Made by a program: the position numbers and the translations under genes. From NCBI GenBank assembly GCA_021613535.1, contig CP075495.1:14694001-14758000 (forward strand): a stretch of 64,000 nt of DNA, in the 5' to 3' direction. The DNA is from Adineta vaga (lineage: Eukaryota; Rotifera). Shown here one piece after another: positions 1 to 11,175 of this stretch; positions within the stretch are counted from its first letter, which is position 1, and each line of letters begins with the position of its first letter. The notes under the pieces were generated by a model that was not told where the DNA came from, made no database searches, and saw only the letters and a program-made list of their open reading frames with translations.

Positions 1-12
1 TCTCGTCTATAG

Positions 13-576
13 ACACTCACCACACTAGATCTCGGGTGCAATGAAATCGGCCATCAAGGAGCACAACATATTGGTGATGCCTTGCGAATAAACACAGTAA
101 TACTCATTCGCTCTTGTCCTAATTGACACATCCCTGTTCTCTCTCCTCTATAGACACTCACCACACTAAATCTCGAGAACAATCAAATCGGCCATCAAGG
201 AGCACAACATATTGGTGATGTCTTGCGAATAAACACAGTAATACTCATTCGCTCTTGTCCTAATTGACACATCCATGCTCTCTCTCGTTTATAGACACTC
301 ACCACACTAAATATCAGGTACAATCAAATCGACGATCTAGGAGCACTACATATTGGTGATGCCTTGCGAATAAACACAGTAATACTCATTCGCTCTTGTC
401 CTAATTGACACATCCATGCTCTCTCTCGTTTATAGACACTCACCACACTAGATCTCGGGTACAATGAAATCGGCCATCAAGGAGTACAACATATTGGTGA
501 TGCCTTGCGCATAAACACAGTAATATTCATTCGCTCTTGTCCTAATTGACACATCCGTGCTCTCTCTCGTTTATAG
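13..576 (+). repeat. 141-bp tandem exon+intron repeat array (4 full units)
   Basis: The motif tagacactcaccacacta recurs at 10, 151, 292, 433 and 574, a period of exactly 141 bp. Each unit is one 84-bp LRR exon plus one 57-bp intron. Intron sequence is as conserved as exon sequence between units, so the units arose by recent tandem duplication or are kept alike by gene conversion. The array continues past the left edge. Confidence 0.92.
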
Positions 577-669
577 ACACTCACCACACTAAATCTCGGG
601 GGCAATCAAATCGGCGACCAACAAAGAAAGTATCTCCGAAATGTTTTTGGAAATAGGTTGACGTTGTAG
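13..669 (+). CDS. LRR protein, 3' end (one 28-residue repeat per exon)
   Basis: Five exons are visible: 13-96, 154-237, 295-378, 436-519 and the terminal 577-669, which ends in TAG at 667-669. Each of the first four is exactly 84 bp, phase 0, and encodes one ribonuclease-inhibitor-type leucine-rich repeat reading TLTTLxLxxNxIG..GAQHIGDALRINT. The four introns are each 57 bp, start GTAATA and end TATAG after a pyrimidine tract, and contain an in-frame TGA. The last exon starts another repeat and ends in a basic tail (QRKYLRNVFGNRLTL). The repeats resemble those of NLRC3-like and other intracellular LRR proteins, which bind ligands or partners; the N-terminal effector or NACHT part, if any, lies outside the window, so function is unknown. 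Confidence 0.85.
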
Positions 670-2383
670 TTTGGACTCGAGGGACATTGTGTTTTCGTGC
701 TCTTTTCTGGAGAAGTTTTTCTGAGGAAACCGATGTGGTGAGAAATGAATACACAGTGTGCTTCGAAATCGTATTTATCTTACAATAACGTGTTTTGTTT
801 TAAGCTCTTGATTTCCGACCGTGAGAGATGTGTTTATCATCTAAGTTGTTATAAAGCCATTTGGGATAGCAGTAGGAATAATAGAACAAATAAATAAGTA
901 TAAAATTGCTAAGAAGGACGACCGATTATGCGTCTTATGAGCCTTTTAATGGGTCCGCTGCACTTATTCCCATCGCTGATCTATTATGAACGACTGGGAA
1001 ATTATTTCTTAAACATTCTGTTGTGCATGAAAACGTAGCAAAATATTCTTTCGAACTTTATTTTGAATATTTCTCATAATAAAGAGTTTAGCTCAAAGTC
1101 TGAGTGCCTCACAAATCGTTACTATATTTGTAACGTTAGAGAGTTGGGGTTGACGTCAAGATCAAGTGGATGACAAGTTTGACAACTTTATTTAGTTGCT
1201 TCTTTGATTTGACGTTTGACGTCTAATGATAGAAAGATGTTTTGTATTCGTACATCTTTCAAGATAAAAAAAGAAAGTTTTAGAGAAAAGAGTGTATCTC
1301 AGTTTCAACTAACTAATGTGTAGAGACACAATTTAGGATATAAATCGCATCTGGATGCAACTTCCGATATATTCGAACTTCAATGAAAGACGGCGAGATG
1401 CATTTGCAAACACAAAGAGTGTTTCATGTTTACATAGTGACCCGTACTTATATTCCCTTCCTATTCATTATCATTCTGAGAATTACAAGAGTATGATTAA
1501 TTCGCGAGTGGTAAAGTCGTTCTGTCTTGAGTTTAAACATATTTCTTTTTGAATATATTCATCATCGGTGTCGATGAAACCGACTATACTAGATCTATCG
1601 AAGTTTTTCATGCTGTGCATTCAAATAATTACACACGATAATGAGCATCTAGCTGTTGAATGTACATTCAAAATAGTTTCTTTATCTAATATGACGATTT
1701 TGTTTCAGTAATAATATATTTATTATGAATAATCGTTGATTGAGAACTTCGACGAGATGGAACGTTGAAAAATTGATATTTTACGAAAATGAAATATTTT
1801 TTATAATAAAGAGAATTTCTTGGACAAGATGAATCATACAAGCATAGTTAATGATTTATATAATCATCCATTTAGAATATTTATATGGTAAAGAATCTAT
1901 AAGTACTTTAAATTTCGTATGATATCAAAGCAGTATTTAATCATACATACGTATAATAATCATAATTTTATAGATGTCCTTGCTGATCGCACAGACAGTT
2001 CAGAATTCTACTTGAAAATAATAGAATGTACAGTTTGATTCAATCATTATACTTCAACAAGACGTTTCGAAGTATGATTAAATGAAAATGCCACTCAATT
2101 TGATATCATCATAATTAAATGAGTATGTGTAGTTATATTATAACACCTTTTTTATGTAAATTGTTGTACATTGACAATTTTGTTTATAAATGAATGGTAG
2201 TTTATTCGAAAAGTGAATACCAATAAAAGTGTATAGAGTAAATTTATATTGATAATCAGTTTTCAAGAAATATATCGAATATGTCACAAATATTATGATT
2301 AACAGCAGTTCTCAAGCTGTTCATTTTGGTGAAATATATTGTTACATTTAATAAGAGTTCTTTTCTTTCGAAGATGTGAAAAG
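670..2383. other. Intergenic, no supported gene
   Basis: Downstream of the LRR gene. Only a stray 65-codon open frame at 1355-1552 with no recognisable motif or splice context, and AT-rich sequence. An AATAAA-like run near 887-895 may serve the LRR transcript. Confidence 0.6.
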
Positions 2384-2453
2384 ATGAGAGTGTCTCTCGT
2401 TTTTATTGGAACAGTTGTATCCACATTGATACTTTCGTGCTCTAACTCCTTAA
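2384..2453 (+). CDS. Possible orphan first exon with signal peptide
   Basis: ATG at 2384 opens a 23-codon frame with a basic start (MRV), a hydrophobic core and a small-residue/Cys end, which is a textbook signal peptide. It stops at a perfect GTATGT donor at 2454. No convincing downstream exon was found: acceptors near 2512-2517 run into TAG within a few codons. It may be the first exon of a decayed secreted-protein gene, or chance. Confidence 0.25.
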
Positions 2454-2612
2454 GTATGTATTTGATTTTTTTTTTGGTAACGTTATATTATGAAATTTGA
2501 ATATCATATCGCTAGCAGTATCAAAGTAGGACAGAAAGAAAAAAAAAGCAATTAGTTATGATAATTATCTTTGCTATGTACATCCATTAAACCGAAGAGA
2601 AATAATAATGAA

Positions 2613-3055
2613 TTAAAGCCATAGACGAAATCTTGAAGTTTCAACATGATTTCGACTATTAGGAAAGCGAGTTTGAACCATTATTCGATAAGGTTCAACT
2701 TTTTCGAGATCAACATCGCCGTAAATATCAAGAAAAGTTAGTTCTTTCAATGTTTCAAACAATTGACAAAGATCTTGTTCGAAGACTGTTACATGTTTAG
2801 CTGAACAAATTTTATTATTATTTAATTTTCTTTTAGAAAATATTTTTGTATCTACATACCAACTGATTTAGAAGTTTTAAGAGACTTCAGCCATCGTAGA
2901 ATTGATTGTTGATATAGAAAACCTTCTTTATAAATAGGGCGAACTTAAAAGTACAAAAAAGGAGGATGAATTAATATACATGTAGTTTTTATAAAATATA
3001 TCAAAGTTTTCATTGAAATCAATATTCCACTTTTTCATTGGACAGCGCGAACATT
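2613..3055 (-). pseudogene. F-box/LRR-like gene remnant, C-terminal exons
   Basis: On the minus strand the last exon (2800-2613) ends in TAA and encodes FETLKELTFLDIYGDVDLEK followed by a terminal ...SRFRLWL. It joins in phase through a 59-bp intron (2801-2859, GTATGT...TTCAG) to an exon at 2943-2860 encoding YKEGFLYQQSILRWLKSL. Further upstream (about 2980-3055) a frame encoding CSRCPMKKWNIDFNENFDIF belongs to the same protein but cannot be joined in phase, since the gap is only about 36 bp. The style matches the C-terminus of the F-box-like families common in bdelloids. The broken junction and missing upstream exons indicate decay. Confidence 0.6.
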
Positions 3056-4595
3056 GATTTGAAAAATGTCATTTTAAATGTGTGCTTGTTTTCTAATATA
3101 AAACTCGTTTTATATCTTTTTCAAGCAGGAATATTCGAATATTTGAAATAAATGTCTAAGAAAAGAAGTTGTTCTCTCACAAATCAATTGAGTTTTTAGT
3201 AAAGTAATCAGAAGAAAAATTTATAGTACGCACAAAACTTATATTTCATTCAGGTAAATTAAACAAGGCACTTAGGTTAGAAATTTTAATTAATGTTCAA
3301 AATTTAAAGAACTGAAAAAACAGTCAAATTTTACAGCAATGAGTTGTATATCATGATTACTGGCGAGATAAAATATTCAAATGTCGAATCAACATCGTTA
3401 AAAGAAGAATTTTAACGCATATCTTGTTTCTGGTGGGATATCCAAGTTTTGTCATCTTTTTCTACAAGATCCGCACCTTAAGAGCACAACTATATATGCA
3501 TATTTCGACATAAAATTTGTCCACTTGAATACATCCCCTATGTTAGCTGATAACAGAAATTTTCAGGATTTTTTTAACAAAATCTCTTTGAAAACTTAAG
3601 ATTCATCTCCGCTGATATTTTATACGGTATGAATTTTTGAATCTTTACCGTCCGAAGAAATTTCGTCAAAAATCTCTCAGATGTTTTTCATGTTTGACTA
3701 GCTGATTTCTTTGTACAAACAAAACTTTATATAAAAAATTCACATACGAGCCTTTACTGTGAAAATTAGAGTCTTATAGGAAAAATGTACCAAACTCGAT
3801 TATCTCACTGGTAATAAGATAATAGGCCAGAACTCTTTTTTTTTAACGGTAAATATAATATATAGAGATCTACAAAATGCGCTAAATACTAGATTTAAAT
3901 TGATAGATTTCCTAAGAACTCTATATTACTTAATCATATGTTGTTTAGTAAAACGAGAGAGAATCAAACTTGACTCAAATTTCAAAATGAAAGTAAGAAC
4001 GTCCTTCTTACTCAATTTTAACTACACATTGTTATGAAAATATATTTGATTGATGTGATATAAGATAAAAACTTTTATTCTCATGATTTTTATGGCTTAA
4101 ATAAACTTACTAGATGTCCATGGAAAATCGTCATATCGCCAAAGACGTAGTGTTTGTAAATGAGGCATATATGTGGCAAGAAACGATGTCAGATATTTGC
4201 CTGTCTGAACCGATTCATTGTTACCAGTTTGACAACTTGAAATGTAAAATTCAACGTATTGAACAGTACTTCATGCATTCATTCTCAATTCATCATATGC
4301 CTATATAGAAAGCAAAAGAATAAAAAGAGGAAAACAAATCATATTTATCAATTACTTCATAGATCCTTTTAAACTACCCGAACACATCAGTCTTCATTAT
4401 TTAGTGAATTTAGTTTCTTAGATTTTCTGAAGATAAACTACAAAATAAGACCTCTATTCTATCAGATAACTCGAGAAAACAAAAATATTTTGTCTTTCCA
4501 CACAAAAAATTTAATCTGACCATAATCGAATTTAGAATCCTCAAATCAATTGCACATATTCAAAATATATTTTACCGCTTAAAACAAAATCTTAC
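3056..4595. other. Intergenic/decayed, no supported gene
   Basis: AT-rich sequence between two F-box-like fragments on the same strand. Missing exons of that gene may once have been here, but I could not recognise any. A 64-codon plus-strand frame at 4114-4308 has no motif or splice context. Confidence 0.5.
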
Positions 4596-4726
4596 ATATT
4601 GAACCATACTTAAAAGCCATTCGAATCGCTCAACAATGAGACATTTGAGTTGTACAGGCATTGAAATGAGATGAGCAAATACTCTTTCTTGTATGTGATT
4701 TTTAACTACTTGTGTTTCGCAACCCG
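4596..4726 (-). pseudogene. F-box/LRR-like exon remnant
   Basis: A 131-bp minus-strand exon (2 nt + 43 codons) is bounded by a good acceptor (TTTTTTTAG at 4727-4735) and donor (GTAAGA starting at 4595). It encodes HIQERVFAHLISMPVQLKCL followed by IVERFEWLLSMVQY. It lies on the same strand as the remnant at 2.6-3.1 kb and fits as an upstream exon of the same or a related decayed gene. No intact neighbouring exon was found. Confidence 0.5.
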
Positions 4727-6264
4727 CTAAAAAAAGAAATATTATATTTTGTCTGATAATGAGCGGGGTATTTGTCGAATGGTGGAATGTACTTATTTAT
4801 CAATCAGAAATTTCATTTTCTAAAACAATACTATGCTACAAAAAAAGTGACATATGAACTGAAAACAATTGTAAGCGATAGCATGGTAAAGGTATAACTG
4901 AAAGCGAACACCCGGTTTTATCTACACACGAGTTGATATTTTAGTCTCCTGATCAGTATGTAATTGTTTTTGAAAAATTTTACGTCTCGAAAATTAAACA
5001 TAAATTTTAAGAAAACTTTGCTTACAAACATATCTTCATGTCGATGAAACTTGACACGCCAATACTATCATTCTGTCGATCAGTATACATCAGGTTAGAC
5101 GCTAAAACTTCAGTCAATAACTATGAGCCGGAATAGAAAGTCTACGAATACACATTCTTTTACTATATTATTGGGAGATATTATACGCATAAAATTTCGA
5201 ATTTAAAAACGGCTGACGATGTGAAAATAATTCTTCGTAAATATAAGCGTATTGTAGTATTACTACGATCAACAGGCGTACTATAATATGCTAATCAACA
5301 TAGCTTTGATTTCAAAAACGAAAAATATTTCGGCGCAAAGTAAAAACACATACTGAAATTTCAGTTTATCAAATTTTACATATGAAAGAAATTATAAATT
5401 CGTTTTTAGACTTTATCTTAAAATAAACCAAGAATTTTCCGACTAAAAATTCACTTATTCAGGTTTACCAGTTATATTAGTGGGTGGATATCTCAATTAA
5501 TAATAGTCTTCGACAGGTAAAGAATGTATTTCTAGAGTAAGAAGAGTTTGAATCTAGGACTGAAAAATACTTATAGTTAACCATATTACTCCCAGTGTGG
5601 GTCATTTTTGACCCCGGCTGGAAATCTGTATATTCTTAAAATCAATCAAGTGCGAAATGTAGTTTTATTTTTTCGTAAAACTAAAAAAGATCATTGTTTT
5701 GAGATGCTCTCTATGAAATCAGATCTAAAACCTCATAACTTGAATTAAAAGAATAATTGCAAAAGATTAAAAAAGCTTGGTGGTACAAAGGTTAAAGACA
5801 GAGTCATAGGAAGTTTTTTACATTGAATTACCTATTTTCAAAGTTCTACAATACTTATGGAAAATATCTTTACGATGATAAATGCAACACGGATTGTTCC
5901 ACATGAGTTTTACAACTATACGAGGAAGCTCAAGATTCCATTAACTTCTAGCGTCGAGCAAACAGGTCGTATAAATCCTTTTTAATGACTAACTATAAAA
6001 TGAAATTAGTACCAACTTGTTCTTCGTCCAAGACATGTTCCCAATCGAATTTTTGTCACATTCCGAAAGCGCATATCAATCGTTGTGTATTGTCGCATGT
6101 TTGATAAGATTTCTAATGACATCAGAAGATCTGACTCATTAAAAGATTTACCATACTCTATAAGTAAAAGAAATTTTATTCAGATAGAATTTTTTTTCAC
6201 TATGTTTCTTTTCCAGTGAATTTAATGAATAAAGAAAATAGTGAACTATTTAAGTAACGCTCCT
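4727..6264. other. Intergenic with one palindromic transposon-end-like motif
   Basis: No gene supported. At 5599-5614 there is a short palindrome (gggtca-nnnn-tgaccc) running into ccggctggaaa (5614-5623), which resembles the ends of the 46-47.5 kb element. A minus-strand frame near 5030-5115 could be another F-box-family exon remnant, but it lacks clear boundaries. Confidence 0.4.
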
Positions 6265-8511
6265 TCATCTGCTTCTCTTATTATGATTGTCGTTTAAAAA
6301 AACTAAATCAAAGTAACTGTGTTTAAGTATAAAGTCTTTCCTTAGTCTTGAATTTCTCAATATATTATGTATATTATCGTAATGATAAAGTAATTTACTT
6401 TTAAACACTGTAATACAAGAAATATTGGGACATAATTCAATGAAATGTTTGAGACATAGAGAAAGTGAAGGCTGCTGATCAGATAAGAAGTGATCAATAT
6501 ATTGCCAATTGAAAATATGAGAATGATTACTAAAAGAAATAAAATAAAATTGTAAGTTATTCAGAATTTTTATAAAGATAATATTATACGGCAGATTATT
6601 GAATAAGTGAAGTGCATCAGTAAAAGAAGAGAACAAATGTTGATATGATGTGATTGGATCAAACAAACATTTGACATTTGTCCATTGATGATAAAGAAAA
6701 TAGGAATGTGTTTTAAATGAATTAATGATTGCTTCTATATCGTTAAATAATAATTGACAAGAAGAACAAATGTAAAAATTGAAATAAGTTAAATTAGTTA
6801 TTAAATCAGGTAAACAATATTGACGAATAAAGTTTGCATCAATAGGAGATTTCCATACACTTTGGTCAGTTCTTTGATAGCTGTGATCATTTTTCAGATG
6901 AATTTGAAGTTTTTGAACATAGTCGAAATTGTTAAGAAGCCATTTTAGATATGTAAATTCCAAATCAGTATAGAGAAAAGTTTCTAAACTAAAATGTCGT
7001 AATTTTGATGCCTAAAAGTAAATTGAATTATTTCAATAAATCAAAAAATCAATAATGACGACATTTATAAGTAGATATAGACATTTTTCATACTTTATGA
7101 GCCCAGTTTCCATTTGATTGTCTTAAAGTGTCAACACTGGATACCCATGATGAATTGGGAGTTAGTGATAAATGAAATTGAACATACATTTCTTCAAGAT
7201 TTGGTACGTGTTCAATGAGATTTTCCAGAAAACATGTGTGATTGAGACAAATTTGTAGACGACGAAGAGTCATACAAGAAGATGCATTTGTGTATTGTAT
7301 AGATTTCGGAAATTGATTTAAATTTCATGCTAAACTATGATGAATGCTACCGTTATGAAAATCATTACTAGTATCAAGTCGAAGATATTTTAATTGACAT
7401 TGAGAAGAGAATAGTTGAGCAAGAAATTGTTTCACCATATTCCTTTCTTTTTCTATTCTATATCAAACAAAAACCAAAAGTAACTTTTTAATATCCAAAT
7501 AATTTTCTTTGAAAATGTTACCAATTCAGCTTGAATAATACAAATCTCAACGCTTATCTAATATCATTCGTCGACCCAAATACATTCACAATCATATATT
7601 AACCGTTCGATTGCAAAAATATCTAACAGAAATGACAAAATTTTCAAATGCAACCTTTCTCTTAAGAATATATAAGATATAAAGAATTATCAACATAACG
7701 CCATTGATAAACATCACGAAACACTCGTCAATGCATGTCTGTCCTCCACTAAAATGCTGACAATTTTTCAAGATTTCTCCAAGAGTAAATTTATTATTCT
7801 TGCAAATATTCAAGCATGTGTGCACTCTGGTAACTCTTTAATGTACTTATGTATTAGCTATAGTTAGCATACGTATCATCGTCTTTTTGTTTAGAATTGG
7901 TTGGAGAAAATTAATAAAACTTTCGCTCAATAATTAAAAGTACTTTTATCAACATATTATGGATTGTTTTATAGAATCTGTCAAATAAATGATTACTTAC
8001 CTATATCAGAAACCGTCGAAAGTTGTCCTCTTATAAATCTACCTCGCTGGAGAATATGCTTATCAAATGTTAATGTAAGTTCGTCTTATTGATATCTGAT
8101 AAGATGTGTTAAACTTTGAATTACTGGTACAATTGTTCCACATCGAGTCAAAATCAGTGTTTTAAGATTGGGAAAACGAAGTACATTTTGACCACTAAAC
8201 AACCATTCATAACAAAAATCACAAGCCATTGAATTTATGTCATCCAAATGAATACGTCGAATAGATGAACAAAGAGGTAATGAATTTAAAATCAATGGAA
8301 ATATTATTGAACAGTGTTTGGAATAAGATAAACCATTCGAAATAAGAAGTCCACTATTTAATCGTTCATTGTTTATCGAAAGAATTGAACATATAAGAGA
8401 ATTAAATCGACAATTTAACGACCAGAAAGATATTAACATATTAAAACATGATAAATAAGAAAAAATCTGTACAAAAATTTCATTGGGCAGTTCTTCGATT
8501 TTAATTATCAT
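6265..8511 (-). pseudogene. F-box-like protein gene with two nonsense codons
   Basis: Exons on the minus strand: 8511-8001, 7452-7094 and 7011-6265, all with GT/AG introns and matching phases (539 codons in total). The N-terminus carries an F-box (EELPNEIFVQIFSYLSCFNM), which in other proteins binds SKP1 in SCF ubiquitin ligases. The rest is the leucine-rich, divergent region typical of bdelloid F-box-like proteins. Two codons are in-frame stops: TAA at 8088-8086 (codon 142, between LIRYQ and DELTLTFD) and TGA at 7327-7325 (about codon 213). Splice sites and frame are otherwise intact, so inactivation is recent, or the stops are read through or edited. Intron 1 is 548 bp, far longer than the local norm. 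Confidence 0.75.
7592..7825 (-). other. Cys-rich open frame inside F-box gene intron 1
   Basis: A minus-strand frame inside the long intron encodes a short Cys-rich stretch (C-x3-C-x13-C-x8-C-x3-C) followed by a hydrophobic segment. It is not part of the F-box protein: the flanking exons splice together in phase without it. It may be an exon of an unrelated gene inserted in the intron, or chance. I do not recognise the family. Confidence 0.2.
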
Positions 8512-8805
8512 TTTATCTAAAACAAAAAGTATCGTATTTTTTTTTCACGAATTTCATGTTCTCTTAATGCAGACAAATAGAGATAGAAAAACTTAATGTT
8601 TCCAAATAATCTGATCATTAAATTTTGAACAGTAATTCACAATAGACAACTGTATTGATTACTGAAAGTTCTAAATAACTGTGTTTAGATATAAGTGAAG
8701 AGATATTCTGACGAATATAATGAATTTAGTTCCTGATCTGATTGTTTTATGACAAAAAGGAAAGTACGTCTTCTATTATTTATATCGCGAGACATCTGCA
8801 AAATA
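8512..8805. other. Upstream region of F-box-like gene
   Basis: AT-rich 5' flank of the minus-strand F-box-like gene. No feature recognised. Confidence 0.4.
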
Positions 8806-9373
8806 ATAACGGGTGGCGCAGATTAAATAAACCTCTCAATATTTTCCATTTTGTTCATCTATAATTCAGCATATAAAAAAAACTTTTTACAGAAAGATTC
8901 CTTGTCAAATTCTCTACGAAATGTAGACGTTTTTATTATCTTAAATAATCTTTATTATTCTGAGGCACGTGATACAATCTATTCATCCAAGAAGTACAAC
9001 TTTCAAGCATAACATTTTTTCGATTTTTTTTACTGCTCTTTTTATAATTCTTGTATCATTGTTGCTTCAGATGTCATTCTATTAAAAAAAATAAAACAGA
9101 TGACAAGATGCAGCATGAAAAGCTCTACAATCTACAAACTAAAGTTTATTCTAATTATAAGTGTTCTCTTTTCAAATTGCAGCAAAACTCTTTGAAGTTG
9201 TAGTTCTTGGACCAATCGATTGTATCACATGCCTCAGAATAATGAAGACTATTTAAGATAATAAAAATATCTACGTTTTGTAGAGAATTTAAGAAGGAAT
9301 CTTTCTGTTCCGAATTACAGATGAAAGAAATTGAGAATACTGAGAGGCTCATTTAATCTGCGCCACCCGTTAT
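8806..9373. repeat. Foldback (inverted repeat), arms about 200 bp
   Basis: The left arm begins ataacgggtggcgcagatta at 8806 and runs to about 9006. The right arm is its reverse complement from 9373 down to about 9180. Matches continue through acagaaagattcctt, attctctacraaatgtaga, attctgaggca and tgatacaatc, with clear substitutions and small indels between arms. The right arm keeps an open minus-strand frame (9352-9155) that the left arm has lost. There is no obvious target-site duplication. It is either an inverted duplication of a gene fragment or a small foldback element. Confidence 0.75.
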
Positions 9374-10393
9374 GACCTCTACTGGATCCCACTACTTATG
9401 TATGATTGTTTTAAAACATAACAAAAGATCAAACTCAAATGAACTGCATCATGTCTGAGATGCGTTTCTTTTTTTTGTTCGATATATCGCTTCTTCTGTC
9501 TATAATTTATATCATGAGGACGTCGGTGAAGAAAGGATATTCATACGAAAATCTCAGCGACTTTCACCGACACTTTTACTTGTTAATAGTTTCGTGCTGT
9601 ATATATCAATTTTGATAATGGATGTTTAGTACGAAGCAGTTTTTAAATAAACAATTTATTTGAACATCTTATCGAATCAAAAGAAAACTAAATCATTACT
9701 TGTTTGATCAATCAATGAAAAGAAGTTGACATTAACAAGAACAAAAGACCATAATTTTAGTTTAACAGGCATGAAATTACTTTTAGACGATCTGTCAAAA
9801 GAGACATTGAGCAAATGATAACTGTCAACAATGTTACTATAACAATTGAAAATAAGTTAACTTATTTATTTAATAGCTTTTGAACTTTGAAATCAAATGA
9901 ATATTTACTAAGTATTCATACTTTTTCAATTTTTAATTTCTTTCTTTCTCTGTCACTTAAATATTGTTGTCAAGGTTCTTTTATTATTTGAGATGGAATA
10001 TTTTTCCTCTCATTTCCTTTTTTTTCAAAGTATAAAAAATTTAAATCATAGTATAAAATATGACTGTTAACCTTTTCTTTCTCACGAGTATTTTCATAAT
10101 CTAACTTTGAGAAACTGATATATTATTGTTAATAAAAAGAGAGAACAATTTTTTTTCTCGTTTTCACCTATACTTGATGTTTGTCAATCAAACGGAGTTC
10201 TCTCTTTTCTCTTCGATCAACAATTATTATTAGATTGAATGGGTCGCCTGGGAGAAGTTTTTTTTTTCAACGTTCTGCTTCTCCTTTTTCTCTATAATTA
10301 TTTGAAAAGAATCATTCACTATAATTCTACAATGCTTGCTTACTCTTGACTGTTGTTCTCGTTAGATTTGATATTAAAGAAAAAAAAAGAAGA
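9374..10393. other. Intergenic, no supported gene
   Basis: AT-rich. Contains a small hairpin (gtcggtgaa at 9522-9530 with ttcaccgac at 9563-9571). An acceptor-like ttctcgttag lies just upstream of the next start codon. Confidence 0.5.
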
Positions 10394-11175
10394 ATGGAAA
10401 CTTATATTCAATCTCGTCCTACGACACCTTATTCTTCGAATCGAAATCGATCTTATGAAACAACATATCAACGAGAATATTCGATTATAAGAAAAGCATC
10501 AAATATTGATGAAGGTGTTTCATCGGGTCAGCGATTTTTAATTGGATGTCCTTATGAATTAAGTGAACCGGTAGGCATAACATCATATACTGATGATTAT
10601 CCGGACAAAAACAAAAGTGTACAACGTGAACCAGTTATTCGACCAAATACACCTCGAGCTCATCGACCACATACTCATCCACAATTTCCTCATTTACCAC
10701 GTCAATCTGTAACGAATTCTTCTGGTATATCTGAAGAAATTAAACAAGCATTAAAAAATCAATTAACTTCAACATATCGAACAGATTATCTTGGTAAGAA
10801 AAACGAATATATAATTGTTCATAATCATTGTCATTTAAGAAGTTTCTTTGTTTTTGAAAAGGAGCTCCACAAGGATTTCCTCTTCCACTAGCATACAATT
10901 CATCACGATCATTTTGGCGTACTCGAGCATATCAACCATCAATTACTGAACACCAAAATAATCATCAATATTGTCTTCGACCAACAACAGCTCCTGTCGG
11001 ACGCTATGCTTACACTCGTCATGTTCCAGCAGAAGCCATCATTCCACTTACTTTACCCATGTGGAGAAAAGGATCTTCACAAACGGCATACAAAACAGAA
11101 TTTAGTGAAAAAGCACCCTCTCTATTATATATGAAAAATTTTGTCGATCATTTCAGTGGACCGATGGATCAATAG
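10394..11175 (+). CDS. Unknown protein rich in Tyr/Pro/Arg motifs
   Basis: Two exons, 10394-10793 and 10862-11175, joined by a 68-bp GT/AG intron, give 237 residues. I chose ATG 10394 because an acceptor-like site (ttctcgttag) lies about 28 nt upstream, suggesting the 5' end of the mature message. No signal peptide, membrane segment or known domain is evident. Repeated aromatic-Thr motifs (SYETTYQREY, TYRTDYLG, AYKTEFSEK) and Pro/Arg-rich spacers recall ciliary microtubule-associated and inner proteins, but this is only resemblance of style. Function unknown. Confidence 0.7.

Noticed and set aside
10-600. Regular repeats at 141-bp spacing, CRISPR-like at first sight
   Set aside because: Both the repeat and the spacer are conserved, and the unit splits into an LRR exon and an intron; it is a coding tandem duplication.
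1355-1552. 65-codon open frame downstream of the LRR gene
   Set aside because: No homology-like motif, no splice sites, AT-rich context.
9522-9571. Hairpin gtcggtgaa/ttcaccgac
   Set aside because: Nine-base arms with a 32-base loop in AT-rich intergenic DNA; could be chance, and no RNA gene features surround it.
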